DNA from: Marthasterias glacialis
Lineage: Eukaryota > Echinodermata > Asteroidea > Forcipulatida > Asteriidae
Assembly (NCBI GenBank): GCA_911728455.2
Contig: OU452225.1
Span: forward strand, 9,708,106-9,772,105
Length of the DNA: 64,000 nucleotides
Reading direction: 5' to 3'
Below, in pieces: positions 1-11,910 of this stretch. The notes under the pieces are model-generated. The model did no database searches. It had not been told where the DNA came from and saw nothing but the letters and a program-made list of their open reading frames with translations. The position numbers and the translations under genes were made by a program. How positions within the stretch are numbered: the stretch's first letter is position 1; the number at the start of each line of letters is the position of its first letter.

Positions 1-515
1 TGATCATCGAGGCTCTGTTCTAGCATCAGTGATCATTTTCGTCTCATCTTAGTTATTCTATGAGCGAAACCCATCTTAAAGTGTATCTTTAGGTTTGTAT
101 TGGCACTTAAGTAACTCTACATTGATAAAAAAAAAATCTTTACTAAAAGGGAAGGTTCAGTATTGAAGAAAATAGGTGAGAAAACAAAAATCTTCAAGCT
201 CTCTTGGTAGGAAACTGGTAGGAATTACCCAGGTTCTTAGAAGATTATCTTTTAAAAAAAATGTGGATGTCTGTTTACAAACCCAATATTGAACCTTCCA
301 ATGAGTTAGATGCTTCTTAATGATGGGACTTATTATCAAAAATTAGACAATGGCTAAATTTGGCGACATTAATCGTTATGACATTTCATTATTTAACATC
401 TTTACAATAAACATTTTGCACCTGAGATAAGACAAAGACATAGATAATTATATACACACAATGCTCATCCACGCGCACACACTGAGTTTCTCATACACCT
501 CAACACAGACACACT

Positions 516-548
516 GACACACCGACACACACACACACACACACACAG
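516..548. repeat. (AC)n microsatellite
   Basis: A run of AC dinucleotides, slightly impure at the 5' side. Confidence 0.9.
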
Positions 549-918
549 ACAAACCCTGTCATTCATTACTAATCAACACTCGTAATACCAGAGATTTGTA
601 CATACTTTGTAGATCCAGTGTTACATGTAAAACAGAGTGAACATATTGACGGGTTGCTCTAGATAGTTTCCGATAGACGCCATCTATTTACGAGCAAATT
701 GGGTTTTGCTTTGCGCTCTAACGTTCCTACGCAGCCAGTTAGTTCACCGACTAATCATGGACGGCATTTGATAAAACTACCGCGCGCTGCACGATGTTTT
801 TACGCATAACGCATAGTTGTGCGTTGACAACAGTTACTTATCTGCCCGTAAAGATGGCCGACTTTACACTGTGTGACGTCAAGTGGGAACTATCCATAAG
901 AGTTGAAGTGATCCAATC

Positions 919-1059
919 GGAGACTTTGGAACGCTAGGTGGCAGCAGACTTACCAGATAAACCTCCATTGTCTACGTAGTTCTGAGCAAGGACACATTTC
1001 CGAGAACAATGGATTTACCTGGTTAAGTCTGCTGCCACCTAGTGTCCCAGACAGTCTCC
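919..1059. mobile_element. Hairpin MITE with two CTCF-like motifs, copy A
   Basis: Inverted-repeat element: GGAGACTTTGG...TAGGTGGCAGCAGACTTA on the left and its reverse complement on the right. CGCTAGGTGGCAGC is at 932-945 on plus. CACTAGGTGGCAGC on minus (1031-1044) matches the CTCF core exactly. The same family recurs at 41094 and 45810. Confidence 0.75.
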
Positions 1060-1967
1060 CATTCCTATTTATTGAGTGTTGAGAAGCATGAAGACAGGGT
1101 TAACCCCAGACCACCATGTCCTCCCTCCCTCCCTTAACCTAAGCTGCCCTGATTTTAACTTACTTTACTTACTTGTTACACCTTACGTTTACTTAAAGTT
1201 AAACCTACATTACCTTCATAGAAACCCAGCAATGGCTGACTGTGCGTTTGTATGCTCTTCATGTATCTGCTGTAATGGTTTGCATTTTATGAACTTTCTC
1301 TTACAAGTTGGCATGCTGCTATGCTCATTTTCTTGTATCAATTCTCTAATGCAAAGAGAGATTACTGATACACAGCCGCACCTCAATGGTTTTGTAGTTA
1401 AAGCCACATCACAACCAAAGCAAAGATTCAAAGAGCATTAAAGTATACAGCAGTTACGACCTACGACCTAACTTATGACCTTTAAGATCAAACTGACAGC
1501 TAATGGCCTTAACATGAATCGAGCCACCAGGGTTCAAAAAGGTTAAAACTTACTTTAGATTGTAAATAACTACGGAATATGAATGCTGTTCCGCATAAAT
1601 ATACGTCTGTATTCTTGTGTAATAATGCATTGCCAGTTATTGCAGTCTTCTCTATTTAAAAAACGCATGCTTAAAAACCATAACAAGCACTCTGTATTAA
1701 CGGTTCATCAATGACTGCACACTTTAAAATAAGAAAACACAAGAGGCATCACTGACTCCACAATGCATGCTTTGGTTATTAAACTAAGAATCTCAGATAC
1801 CCCCAAGATGCTAAGGAAATGAACGAGATGCAGAGGATATACTTCAATGGCTTCACTACGCACAGCAAATACTATGTGTTTTACAAACAGTTCCGCATAA
1901 AATTGTCACATTTTTGGACTCTCTGTTGAGGATCGTTTTACTGAACATTGTTGAAACATGAGGCCGA

Positions 1968-2405
1968 TTGAGAGTGTAGTCGTTTTTTTTATCTTTCTGG
2001 CTTGTTGTAACACATGCCCGAATGAGAATTTATGTATTTTTACAATTCTGGCTTGTATCACATACCCGATTCAGAATTTATAAATGTTCATACCATTCTG
2101 AGTTGTTGTAACACAAGCCCAAATGGGAATGTATGTGTTTTTACCATTCTGGCTTGTAACACAAGCCCGATTGAGAATTTATTAGTGTTCTCTACCGACT
2201 TCTTGTAACACAAGCCTGACGGAGAATTTATTAAGATTTTTACCAATCCGGCTTTTTCCAAACATATGCCCTACTGAGAATTTATTAGTGTATGACCCTT
2301 CCCACTTGTTGAAACACAAGCCTGATTGAGAAATCATCAGGATTTTTACCATTCTGGTCTTTTTTCCAAACAAAAGCCTGATTGAGAATTTGTTGGGGTA
2401 TTTGC
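1968..2405. repeat. Minisatellite, unit about 57 bp
   Basis: About seven diverged units with GTAACACAAGCC, GATTGAGAATTTATT and TTTACCATTCTGGC. Open frames here come from the periodicity. Confidence 0.8.
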
Positions 2406-2522
2406 AAGGGCCCAATCGATGTAGCAACCTATCAGACAATACTCAGTGCAACAAATCCTATAGGTCAAGTGACTCATCGCTGTTAGATTTCATAAACGCT
2501 TACTTACTACATGTACTTAACT

Positions 2523-2668
2523 ACTTAAACTTAACTTAAACTTAACTTAAACTTAACTTAAACTTAACTTAAACTTAACTTAAACTTAACTTAAACTTAA
2601 CTTAACTTAACTTAAACTTAACTTAAACTTAACTTAAACTTAACTTAAACTTAACTTAAACTTAACTT
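2523..2668. repeat. 11-bp tandem array (ACTTAAACTTA)
   Basis: Nearly perfect repeats of an 11-bp unit for about 145 bp, with one shortened unit near 2600. Not telomeric. Confidence 0.9.
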
Positions 2669-3844
2669 ATATAAAATCCTCTGCAGGTAATTAAAAATGA
2701 GTTACTGTACTTAAGTTAAACTTAACATAAAAGCCGCATAACATTAACCCTTTTACATCACGATTGTTTCTCCATCAGTCCATTTGCTTATTGCAAACCA
2801 AATTCAGTTGCTTTGTGGTACAACAATAATTGCTTAGAATTAACTTTACTCTTTACTTATTTAAAAAAATTATCAAATACTGGTGATTGTTAAGTCTGCT
2901 TATTTGTTAACTTCTACACATTTACACTTACGGCACATTTAGTACTAAAATCATGACACATATTTCAACTTGACCAAGAAGACTTAGCATTTACCAAACT
3001 GCAATGACCAAAATGAGTATCAACAATGAAAAGAAGGTTTTGATTGTGCAAACAATGACATCATAGCATAATTTCTGTCATTTGACTGAGATGAATAACA
3101 ACATCTTATTGTTGTTGTTGTTTTTTTTTATGATATATGACCCCTAAGGCATAACATAAAAGATGTCCCCACTAGCAAGCAAGATACTCCATTGATATCA
3201 AGGGTTTCTGTTTTTTAAACTTTAACTTTAAAAATAAAAACTTATACAATAAAAAAAATTCACAGAATTATTCTGGATCCCTTTGGTTCAGATAATATAA
3301 ATTTCCTTCACACAATGATTTTTTCGGAGCAAAATGTTGACTACAAGCATTTGGTTTAAACCAAGTCAGTGATAAATGACAACCCTCATTTGACATGACG
3401 TAACATTTCACAGGGTGAACAGACTCTCTCTGACACAATACAGCTACGTCTTTCTATCCATGACAGGGAGGCCACATTTTATCAAGACAAAATCCTGAAA
3501 TCAGAAGACAAAAATTCCTGGCAGACCACAAGCCCGAAAAGTAGAGAGCTTGTAAGAACATGACAAGTAATCAGGTGGGAATGAATGTCATTTCATGGCA
3601 AACAATAATATCACTGTATGTCAAAATGGGCTCGATACTTTAAGAGGCCGTGCAAATTGAGAGAACTTGCAAACGCATAATTAATGAGGTCTAATTAACT
3701 TCATGAATGATCAATTACATCGGAATCTTATTATGTTAAATCAAGTGGTGATATTTTCCAAGAGGAAGACATTTTGTCCCCTATGGATCGTCTTACACAA
3801 TGTAAAGGATACTATCCAGAGTTGTCCTGCACTGTTGGAAATTT

Positions 3845-4345
3845 TCTCCTTAAAAAAACAGAAAAGTGCCTGCAGCAGAGTCTCGAGAACTCCTGTAATT
3901 TTACTGCACAATTCTTAACAAAATTTACAGTTCATCTGTTTTTAACAGACAATCTGTATGTGATAAATGAAATTTCTCTATAAAAAAACAGAAAAGTGCT
4001 TGCAGCAGTCTCGAGAACTCCTGGAATTTTACTACATAATTCTTATCGCAATTTACAGTAGTTATCTGTTTTTTAACAGACAATCTGTATGTGATAAATG
4101 AAATTTCTCATTAAAAAAACAGAAAAGTGCCTGAAAACCCCTGTAATTTTCCTGCATATTTCTTATCACAATTTACAGTAGTTATCTGTTTTTTAACAGA
4201 CAATCTGTATGTGATAAATGAAATTTCTCATTAAAAAAACAGAAAAGTGCCTGAAAACTCCTGTAATTTTCCTGCCTAATTCTTACCACAATTTACAGTT
4301 AATCTGTTTTTAAACAGAAAATCTGCATGTGATAAAATAAAGTTT
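3845..4345. repeat. Tandem repeat, unit 120-130 bp
   Basis: Four units. AAAAAACAGAAAAGTGC starts near 3852, 3982, 4113 and 4233. Each has TTTACAG and CTGTTTTTTAACAGACAAT. No coding sense. Confidence 0.85.
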
Positions 4346-4610
4346 ACCTGTAAAAACACATAAGTTCTTGAAACTCTGCTGCAGACACTTTCTTTAAATT
4401 TACAGAAACAAGTCTATCAAACAACTGCAACATTCTGTAATTCTAAGGGTTTATTCATCAATAATATGCTAAAAACTTAATTACATAATTACTAATTCAA
4501 AATGAAACATTTACTCGTGTTCTGCAAGGAATCCATGCACATTCCCACTGGAACCGTGAAAAGTGTTTCTGGGTTTAAACACTACACTCCTTCCGCAATG
4601 TCTTCTTACT

Positions 4611-4874
4611 AAAGCCCAGTTCATGTTTCATGCGAAAGCGATTGCAAAATGAATTTTCCTGCGTCACAATTGAAAAAACAGCGCGCATTGATTGTTGCGT
4701 CACCAAAATTCGCTTCGTATTCACTTTCGCGTGAAGCCCGGGTCATACTTCATGCGAAAGCGAAAGCAAAGGGAATTTTGGTGATGCAACAGTTATTACG
4801 CGCTCTTTTGCCAATTGTGACGCAAGAAAATTCGCTTCGCATTCGCTTTCGCATGAAGTATGAACCGGGCTTTA
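4611..4874. mobile_element. Double MITE: two tandem hairpins
   Basis: Ends AAAGCCCAGTTCAT and ATGAACCGGGCTTT are inverted repeats. Inside, the motif TTCATGCGAAAGCGA appears four times in alternating orientation (near 4627, 4730, 4750, 4850), with AGCCCGGG in the middle. It reads as two copies of a roughly 130-bp hairpin element joined end to end. Confidence 0.7.
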
Positions 4875-5132
4875 GTCTGTGACGGCAGGTATACAGACCA
4901 AGTGAGAAGACACTAGTGGAAGGAGACATCAACACTGACACAAATAAGGGTAAAAACTTTCAGTCAAACAGACCTAAACTACATGTAACATCACTAACTG
5001 AACTGACAATCCATGGGCTGAAAACACCCACATAGCATTATACCTGCATGTAGCATAAATCAACAATAAACGCCGAACACAAAACGCTGAAAACAAGTAT
5101 CAAACATGTCAAATGGGGAAATGGAACAGAAA

Positions 5133-5210
5133 TCATATGGTATACATAGGAGCCAATGAGGGCTTCTTCATCATATGGTATACATAGGAGCCAATGAGGG
5201 CTTCTTCGTT
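5133..5210. repeat. Tandem duplication of 38-40 bp
   Basis: ATCATATGGTATACATAGGA...GGGCTTCTTC occurs twice in a row. A TGTACATG-rich palindromic stretch follows at 5247-5315. Confidence 0.8.
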
Positions 5211-5498
5211 CCACAAACAGTCAAACATCATCATCAAGAATTAACGTGTACATGTACATGTACTTTACATGTGTACATGTACTGTACATACATACATGAA
5301 CATGTACGTGTACATGATATAAGTAGAGAAAGTGCAGTTCGTGCCAACTGGTAGCAAGTTTGGAATCATTTCTTAGGTCTAGCAGCAGCAGCAATCAAAG
5401 ACTACAGCATTAGCACTGCACATTACAATTACCAGCATAATCACACAGAAATGATCTATGTCAGCTAATTTACAACATTCTGCATCACAATTACACAA

Positions 5499-5906
5499 GA
5501 GCTACCAGATGGTGACGTTGAGGAAGTGATGAAGCTAATGACTGACACGTACTCTCTCCAGCGCAAAGATATTTGCAGTGGCATGCCTATTGTTGAACTC
5601 AATAAGGAGTGGCCTTTTCTCTTAACCTACAAGTGTCTTGTCCACCATTTCCATGTGCTCACTGACATAAATCCACACTCTGCTATGGAGGAGTCGCTTC
5701 ATGCCAGGAACAAGGGTAGTCGTATTTACGAGTACGTTTTGTCAGGGCCACACAAAAGGAAGTCTGGGGATCTGAAGCAGTGGATTTGTGTCATAAAGGC
5801 CGAGGTGGAGGAGACAAAGTCAACCGACCCTCAATGCTAAGGTGTTTTTTTCCTGCTCCTTAACTATTTCGAAGATGAAGAAGATAAGCTGTTTCGCTTC
5901 TATGGA
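5499..5906 (+). pseudogene. SAMD3-like C-terminal half, plus strand, in-frame TAA
   Basis: Plus-strand frame from about 5499 to a GTAAGT donor after 5906. It matches the part of SAMD3-like proteins that normally follows the central domain: LPDGDVEEVMKLMTDTYSLQ, RKDI, then EWPFLL and HFHVLTDI. The frame meets TAA at 5838-5840, yet the same frame goes on with LLNYFEDEEDKLFRFY, which resembles the next conserved block of the family. So either this is a pseudogene with one nonsense change or the stop is the true end of a short product. Its orientation is opposite to the N-terminal exons at 6522-7953, as after a local inversion. No later exon is convincing. Confidence 0.6.
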
Positions 5907-5924
5907 GTAAGTAGTCACCTAATA

Positions 5925-6102
5925 GGGGCCATTCGTTTACTATGTACGCACATTTTACCAAGTTTTTGGACCCCTCCCCCCTCCATTTGTATGCATTTCA
6001 CATACAAGATAATGCACAGCAAGTGCATTCGAGTACGCAAAATTGCATTAATTTTCATACACCCCCCCCCCCTCCAATGCATACATACTAAATGGATGCC
6101 CC
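5925..6102. mobile_element. MITE with GGGGCCATTCGTTTA ends
   Basis: Left GGGGCCATTCGTTTACTATG and right CATACTAAATGGATGCCCC are imperfect inverted repeats around C-rich tracts. It starts 18 bp past the donor of the plus-strand SAMD3-like fragment. Confidence 0.6.
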
Positions 6103-6521
6103 TTCTCCCATGATTTGCCTTGGATCACAATGACTACTGAGCAAATTATCACTGGTTCTGCTCCCCAATAACAGACATGCTATTGCTGGCACCATTTTGA
6201 TATTTGCTGGCCAGCCCTTGTACCACCCCTTCTAGTGAATGGTCAGGCCCCATCCAGTAAAAGCTACAATCCACCCCACTGTGCTGGTCACTGAGCAGTC
6301 CATGAAGATACAGAATGGTGCTGACAATTATGTCATTTGGAAGCAGAACCAGTATCTTAAAACCTCAAGAACAACTCAGTGGATTTTGTTGCTCAATCTG
6401 GAATGTCAGGTGAACAAACTTGTGTACCGCTGTAGATAGGATACTGTTCTTTTACAATGTCCTGGTAGTAGTGAGTGGGAAATTTTAACCGGGTTATAGA
6501 GAGTGTTGGTATTGACAACAC

Positions 6522-7123
6522 CTGTCCTTTCAGCTTCTGCAGCTGTTTTTTCTTCTCCATCTGGGCATTGAACTCGTCTTCATTTGAACAGTCTGGCAAC
6601 CACATGCCCTCTTTGCAGCCATACATATCGAAGTCAGCAGTACTCTCCGTGCTGTCATCTGAAGCTTTTGACCGCAGCACCTCAGTTTTACGTTTGCGAA
6701 TCTTATGAGTCTCATTGTAAATGCGATTCTCTATTCCAGAGAAGAGAGACTGGTACCCATTGCCCAGTTTGGTTCCTCCAATACCCCTGTCTTCAAAGGA
6801 GCAAGGGTATCTGTCACAAATGGCTTTGGCAGCCTTGCGAATGGCTCCACGTGTAGTAACTCCCACTCCCATCATTTCATCACTGACAATTCGCTTAACT
6901 TCACGTGTCTCTGAGGCAGTAAGGCACTTGCGACTGGCACACTTTTTCATCACAGTGCGCGAGAATTTATGCCATGGGATGCTGAAATCCGATTTGACTG
7001 GTTCAGGAGTAGAGCACCAGCTGGTTTCTTCAGGATCAGTCTCGGTAATGGTGCTTGGTGAGGACATGGAACTTTCCAACTGAATTCTTTCATCGAGATC
7101 TGTGCCAGAGGTAGCAGCCAATC
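6522..7123 (-). CDS. SAMD3-like protein, central-domain exon
   Basis: Minus-strand exon of 602 nt after a TTTTCAG acceptor (AG at 7124-7125). It continues the SAM exon in phase (1 base plus 2 bases makes Arg). The first roughly 65 codons are a Ser/Thr/Glu-rich linker. Then comes the family's central block: IPWHKFSRTVMKKCASRK, AAKAICDRYPCSFED, GNGYQSLFSGIENRI. A basic stretch (KIRKRK) and a YGC...W motif follow. The open frame runs on to 6393, but CAG|GTGTTG at 6522/6521 is a likely donor, because SAMD3-like proteins move here to a C-terminal region that is not seen on this strand. SAMD3-like proteins are expanded in fish and invertebrates and poorly understood. Whether this copy works is doubtful because its C-terminal half is inverted below it. 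Confidence 0.7.
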
Positions 7124-7740
7124 CTGAAAAAATAGTGACAAATCTATAAAACCAACAACATAATAAGAAGCCCATGGGCCTAGCGCTTGCTAACAGTTAG
7201 CTGTGATGGGTAGGATCCATGAGGAATCTAACGTTAGCATTTGGAGATTGGATCTTCAGGTGATGAATGAAATCCACAAAAAGACTTCTCACTAGCCTGG
7301 TATCAACATAAATGAGCCTTCAACAAACTCAAGGAAATTTCACACTGAAATCTTTAAATCTTGCAGACTGACCAGCTAGCTAACTAGAAACCTACCAACA
7401 TGTACCTACCACCAGCCACAAACCCCATAGCTCTTAACTTATCCCCTCCACCACAACCACCTTGCCACTGTCCCCTGATTTTTAAGCTCAATAAATTCGA
7501 TCTGAGTCAGACTGCATGCATTTAAGGAAGCCACACTGTGCTATTTTGTTTTAATCCAAACATTTGAGGGGCATGAAAGATGACATTAAGTTGATGATTG
7601 GTACAGCTATTGTAGCCTAGTTTAGTTCAATCCCACCCTTAGTGATAGTTGTCGCCCACTCACCACAGAACAACTTATTTTGTAAAGCCCCTTTACCACA
7701 TTTACTGGTAGTAGGACTGGAGAAGCCATGCCATGCTTAC

Positions 7741-7953
7741 TTTCAGAAATAGCAGCCAAAAGTTTCCTTCTTCGTAACGGTTTTAGAAAGTGCAGGTCAT
7801 CCTCTGTAGCATGCTGCAGATATTCGACTTCGTCACATCCAAGTTTGTCAACAAGTTCAATCCTGATCTCTCGAAGATTATCATCGTCCAAAGTAGGGAA
7901 AACCTGTGACAGGAACTGCGTTAACTCCGCTGCCTCCTTGTCCATTTTGCTTT
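7741..7953 (-). CDS. SAMD3-like protein, SAM-domain exon with start codon
   Basis: Minus-strand exon with acceptor TTTCAG just above 7953. The start codon at 7945 is in AAAATGG context, and the exon ends at a GTAAGC donor (7740). It codes 68 residues forming a SAM-like helical fold: a leucine-patterned first half, then LGCDEVEYLQHATEDDL and LKPLRRRKLLAAI. The end matches the KPIQ-ARKLL ending of SAMD3-like SAM domains. SAM domains usually mediate self-association or protein binding. It splices in phase to the exon ending at 7123. Family assignment is by remembered motif, not by search. Confidence 0.65.
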
Positions 7954-8951
7954 CTGAAACAGCAGACAGAAGGCTAAACTTCATCAGGATTAAAATGTAT
8001 TTTTGAAATGTTACAACCACATTTGCCAATCCAATGTCTTGCAATCAATAAAAGATGTTTTTTCCTGACATCTAATAAATCACAAAACCTGAAGCAGGCA
8101 TCTCTAATAGAGGTTGAAATCATCACAATTTACGAATGGGGAGAAAAGGATATGGCAGACTAGGAGAGTAAAAATCAGTGTTCTCCACGGCCTTAAATTT
8201 TGGCAAGGCGGCCCGCCCTGCTAAAATCCCCATGGAGAACAATAACAAAATTGTGGAAATAGTTCCATATAAGAAGTTCACTTGTCAGAAAAAGAACAAA
8301 TGTCAAAAATTTGCAGAAGGCCACCCCCATCCCTAACACTCATGACACTAGTTAGTAATTCAATTATAATTCAATTTACTTTATTGTCCACTTTAAAAAT
8401 CAAACTGGAAAATTTACATGTCTAAAAGTGATTAAGAGCTCCAAACAAAGTACAAATACAAAAAAGATAAGATGTACAAAATTGCACTTAAAGATAGGCC
8501 TAATAAAATAAAATACAACCCATAAACACAGATATAAAAACTTGCAAAATACTATAGAGCGGTGCATGAAAAAAATTTAAAAGGATTCCCCAGATTACAA
8601 AAACCCACTAGTTCTCCACCCTCCCCCCAGGCAAAATGACAAAATGAATGAAAACAAACCACCAAAAAATACTTTGAAAATCTCAAAGAATGTGAATGAA
8701 ACTTAAAAAGTAGTAATATATAGGTTGCATGTACTACTAGTACTACTACTACTACTAGGCCTTATAAATACAGCGCCTTCATGATTTGGCATGGGATTCA
8801 TTTGACCATAAAAATATCCATGCTCAAGTTCAATCCAACATAAATATTTTACCATGGTGATAACCGAAACCCTCTTTTTCTGAATACCACATAAATTATA
8901 TTTGATCACAATTTTGTTTCTACGACCCGATTGAGAGAGATTTTCACCCAC

Positions 8952-9100
8952 CTGAAACACAGCGTCAAACCGTCATGACAGCTAAAGAGCATGCTGCTGG
9001 TTCCCGCCGTCACGCGTGTCCGTGGACGAGGCGGGAATGTTCACCAGTTGGCCGGAGCTTGCAAACCACCGAAACTTGGTAATGACGTCACGTCGCAACC
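8952..9100 (-). other. Possible 5' UTR exon of the SAMD3-like gene
   Basis: A good minus-strand donor, CAG|GTGGGT (GT at 8950-8951), follows CpG-rich DNA and faces the SAM exon acceptor at 7953. The upper limit is arbitrary. This is inference from one splice motif and base composition. Confidence 0.25.
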
Positions 9101-9240
9101 AGTTCGGTGCGAATGACAAGTTATCTCACCAACTTGTGCCGTTACCAGCGTGCGTTTTGTATGGGATTCAATCGTAGTTGCATTGCGGGGTACCAGGCTA
9201 TCTCTATTTACAAGCGACTGGTGGCGCTATTGAATTTTTT
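8985..9240. promoter_or_regulatory. CpG-rich segment with CRE palindrome, possible promoter
   Basis: A stretch clearly richer in G+C and CpG than its surroundings, with TGACGTCA (a full CRE) at 9083-9090. It lies between the minus-strand SAMD3-like exons and weak plus-strand ORFs starting at 9255, so it could be a divergent promoter. No TATA box is evident. Confidence 0.35.
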
Positions 9241-9254
9241 GAACTTTTGTGGAC

Positions 9255-10398
9255 ATGACACAAAGAAAGCCAGCCGATAACACAACGATTCAGGGGTGCA
9301 CCCCTGTAAATAAAACTCCTATTCAACCAACGCTAAATGATAAATATTCAAAAATATACGAAAAATACTTAGAAGTCTCTCAGTCTTTCGAAACAAAAAA
9401 ACAAAATATGTGCAGTGACATCTTAAATTTAGTTTTCTTTTCTATTTTATTTTTATGGGGGTGGTTCCCAGGGTCCCGAGCTAAGCCCGCCAGAAAGGCG
9501 ACAGACGTTAACCCGGAAGCAGCCATCTTGGGAGCAAAATAGGGCAACTTTTTCAGGGCCTGGCCCACCCAAACCCCCAAATTGAGAGTCGGTAACCCCA
9601 CGATACAAATAGTGGGCCATATTTCAACAATCCCTGAAATTGTCGACCCTCAAATCGGTCATTTACAGGAAAATTTGAGGGCCTACAAATTATTAATGAG
9701 GCTCGCGCATTGATTTGATTTCTATTTGCTGGTGTGCACCCGGAGATGACATGTCGACAAAATCAAGATGACGGCTTCCATGAGAAAACGCGTGTGTACA
9801 ATAAACCTTTCTTTTGCAACGTCACTGGTTGGCAAACTAGTGTAGAAAACTATGGACAACCATCAGGGCAGAACAAAAGCAAAATATCAAACGTTATGAA
9901 AATGTTTGAAACCGATTTAAAACAGTGCTCATAAATGAAAACGAACAAACCAACAACATGTTGCATAAGTTGTTTTTGAAAATGTCTAAAATTGTTAGTT
10001 TCAAAAAATTAAAACTTTTTTGTTAATTTCGGCCGCTCTTGCCACCCAGCACGGTTAGTTGATCGACAATGGAAACATACTGAAATTCTTGGATTATATG
10101 TATCGTCCGGGGTCGTCAAACGCCGATTCATCGAGTTCAAAGGAAAGTAGAAGTCACTTTTGGATTCAGATTTTGAAAATAATAGTGAACAGCGAGGACT
10201 TGGATGGTTAGCGTAGTTAGTTCTGATGAGTCGAGTGATGATGCAGATCAGCAAAATAATAATTGGCCCAACGTTAGACCTGATACTGTTCGTGGCAGGG
10301 GTCGTGGAATCGAAAAGCTGAGGATGTTCTGCGGTGGCATGCAGAAAAAGGATAATGTGCCAAATAATATTCCTTTTAGTTTTACTGGCCTAGTGTGA
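9255..10398 (+). other. Weak plus-strand ORFs, hypothetical
   Basis: Three open frames have fairly coding-like composition. One is at 9255-9542 (starts MTQRKPADN). One is at 9734-9934 (ends VMKMFETDLKQCS). One is at 10204-10398 (SDESSDDADQQNNNWPN, then an RGRGRG patch). They start beside the CpG-rich segment at 8985-9240. I recognise no domain, and splice joins between them are not clear. They could be exons of an unknown gene, a decayed transposon or chance. Confidence 0.2.
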
Positions 10399-10484
10399 CA
10401 TTTGGTTCAAATCACAGAGCTTTTTATTTCAGAAAACTGTCCTAATAATAAAGTTATGCCAGCACTTGCACTTTTTTTAGCTGG

Positions 10485-11840
10485 ACAAACAAAAACAGAT
10501 CTTTCATTAAAAATGAAGATTCCTTTAATCTACGAAGCACTCTGTTAAATTACAGAAAATCAATATTGGGGTATGACAGGAAACAATTATTATGTAAAAA
10601 ACATTTTCCCCTTCTTTTTAGAAATCAGTTCTGTTAAATTGCAAAACAAAAATTACCGCCTGAGTAAAGAACGTTTATTAACAAGAAAGTACTATCTGAA
10701 ATTAACAAAATTTCCCGTTAAAATAACAGGAAATACGGCATTTCAAGTGAAATGAATAAAAAATTCTGTTAACAACCAGTTATTTCGTTGCTTTCAGGAA
10801 TTTTGCTGTAAAATTACTGATGGTCTTCGGCTGAATTGTTTCACAAATCAATCTTCTAAAAAACAGATCTTTCACTAAAAATGATGGAGATTTCTTTAAT
10901 CTACAAAGCACTCTGTTAAATTACAGAAAACCAATATTTGTGGTATGACAAGATAAAAATATTCTGTAAACAAACAATTTTTCGTTCTTTTTCAGAAATC
11001 TATTCTGTTAAATTGCAAAAGAAAAATTACCGCCTGTGTAAAGAACGTTCATTACAAAGAAAGAACTGTCTGAAATTAACAAAATTTCCTGTTAAATAAC
11101 AGGAAATACGGCATTTCAAGTGAAATGAATGAAAAAATCTGTTGAAAAACCAGGTATTTCGTTGCTTTCAGGAATTTTGCTGTAAAATTACTGATGGTCT
11201 TCGGCTGAATTGTTTCACAAATCAATCTTCTAAAAAACAGATCTTTCACTAAAAATGATGGAGATTTCTTTAATCTACAAAGCACTCTGATAAATTACAG
11301 AAAACCGATATTTGTGGTATGACAAGATAAAAATATTCTGTAAACAAACACTTTTTCGTTCTTTTTCAGAAAACTATTCTGTTAAATTGCAAAAGAAAAA
11401 TTACCGCCTGTGTAAAGAACGTTCATTACAAAGAAAGAACTGTCTGAAATTAACAAAATTTCCTGTTAAATAACAGGAAATACGGCATTTCAAGTGAAAT
11501 GAATGAAAAATTCTGTTGAAAACCAGTCATTTCGTTGCTTTCAGGAATTTCGCTGTAAAATTACTGATGGTCTTCGGCTAAATTGCTTCACAAATCAATC
11601 TTCTAAAAAACAGATCTTTCATTAAAAATGAAGATTACTTTAAATAATACGAAGCACTCTGTTACATTACAGAAAATTTATATTTGGGGTCTGAAAGCAT
11701 ACAATTTTCTGTAAAAAAAAATATTTTTTTCTTATTTTATGAATTTGTTCTGTTAGATTGTCGAAAATTTCCAGTTAAAAAAATTTACAGAATGATTCTG
11801 TAATTTTTTTTCTGTAAAATCTTCTGTTTTTTTTAACAGT
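10485..11840. repeat. Tandem repeat, unit about 370 bp
   Basis: About 3.5 units; AACAGATCTTTCA lies near 10494, 10862, 11236 and 11608. Units carry TAAAATTACTGATGGTCTTC and many CTGTTAAA...ACAG motifs. They share the TTACAGAA/CTGTTTTTTAACAG flavour with the 3845-4345 array, perhaps a related satellite. Confidence 0.85.
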
Positions 11841-11910
11841 GTGAAGCTTCTTAAGTAACAAGCCAGCCAAACCAAAACTTTTTTATCCACTTGCTCACTA
11901 GCTGTTTAAC

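Larger units (their letters stand above)
1..5490. other. Intergenic, repeats only
   Basis: No gene is supported. It holds an AC microsatellite, a CTCF-motif MITE, three tandem arrays and the double MITE, listed separately. The short open frames at 1076-1441, 3703-3983 and 4649-4882 fall in low-complexity or repeat DNA and look non-coding. Confidence 0.6.

Noticed and set aside
2182..2439. Minus ORF with repeating NKFS motif
   Set aside because: Product of the 57-bp minisatellite read in one frame.
2523..2668. Telomere-like array
   Set aside because: The unit is ACTTAAACTTA, not TTAGGG or a near variant.
6239..6439. Next exon of the plus-strand SAMD3-like fragment
   Set aside because: The frame has some suggestive words (HPTVLVTEQS) but no clear match to the family and no supporting splice junction.
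6475..7083. Several plus-strand ORFs between 6475 and 7083
   Set aside because: Shadows of the minus-strand SAMD3-like central exon.
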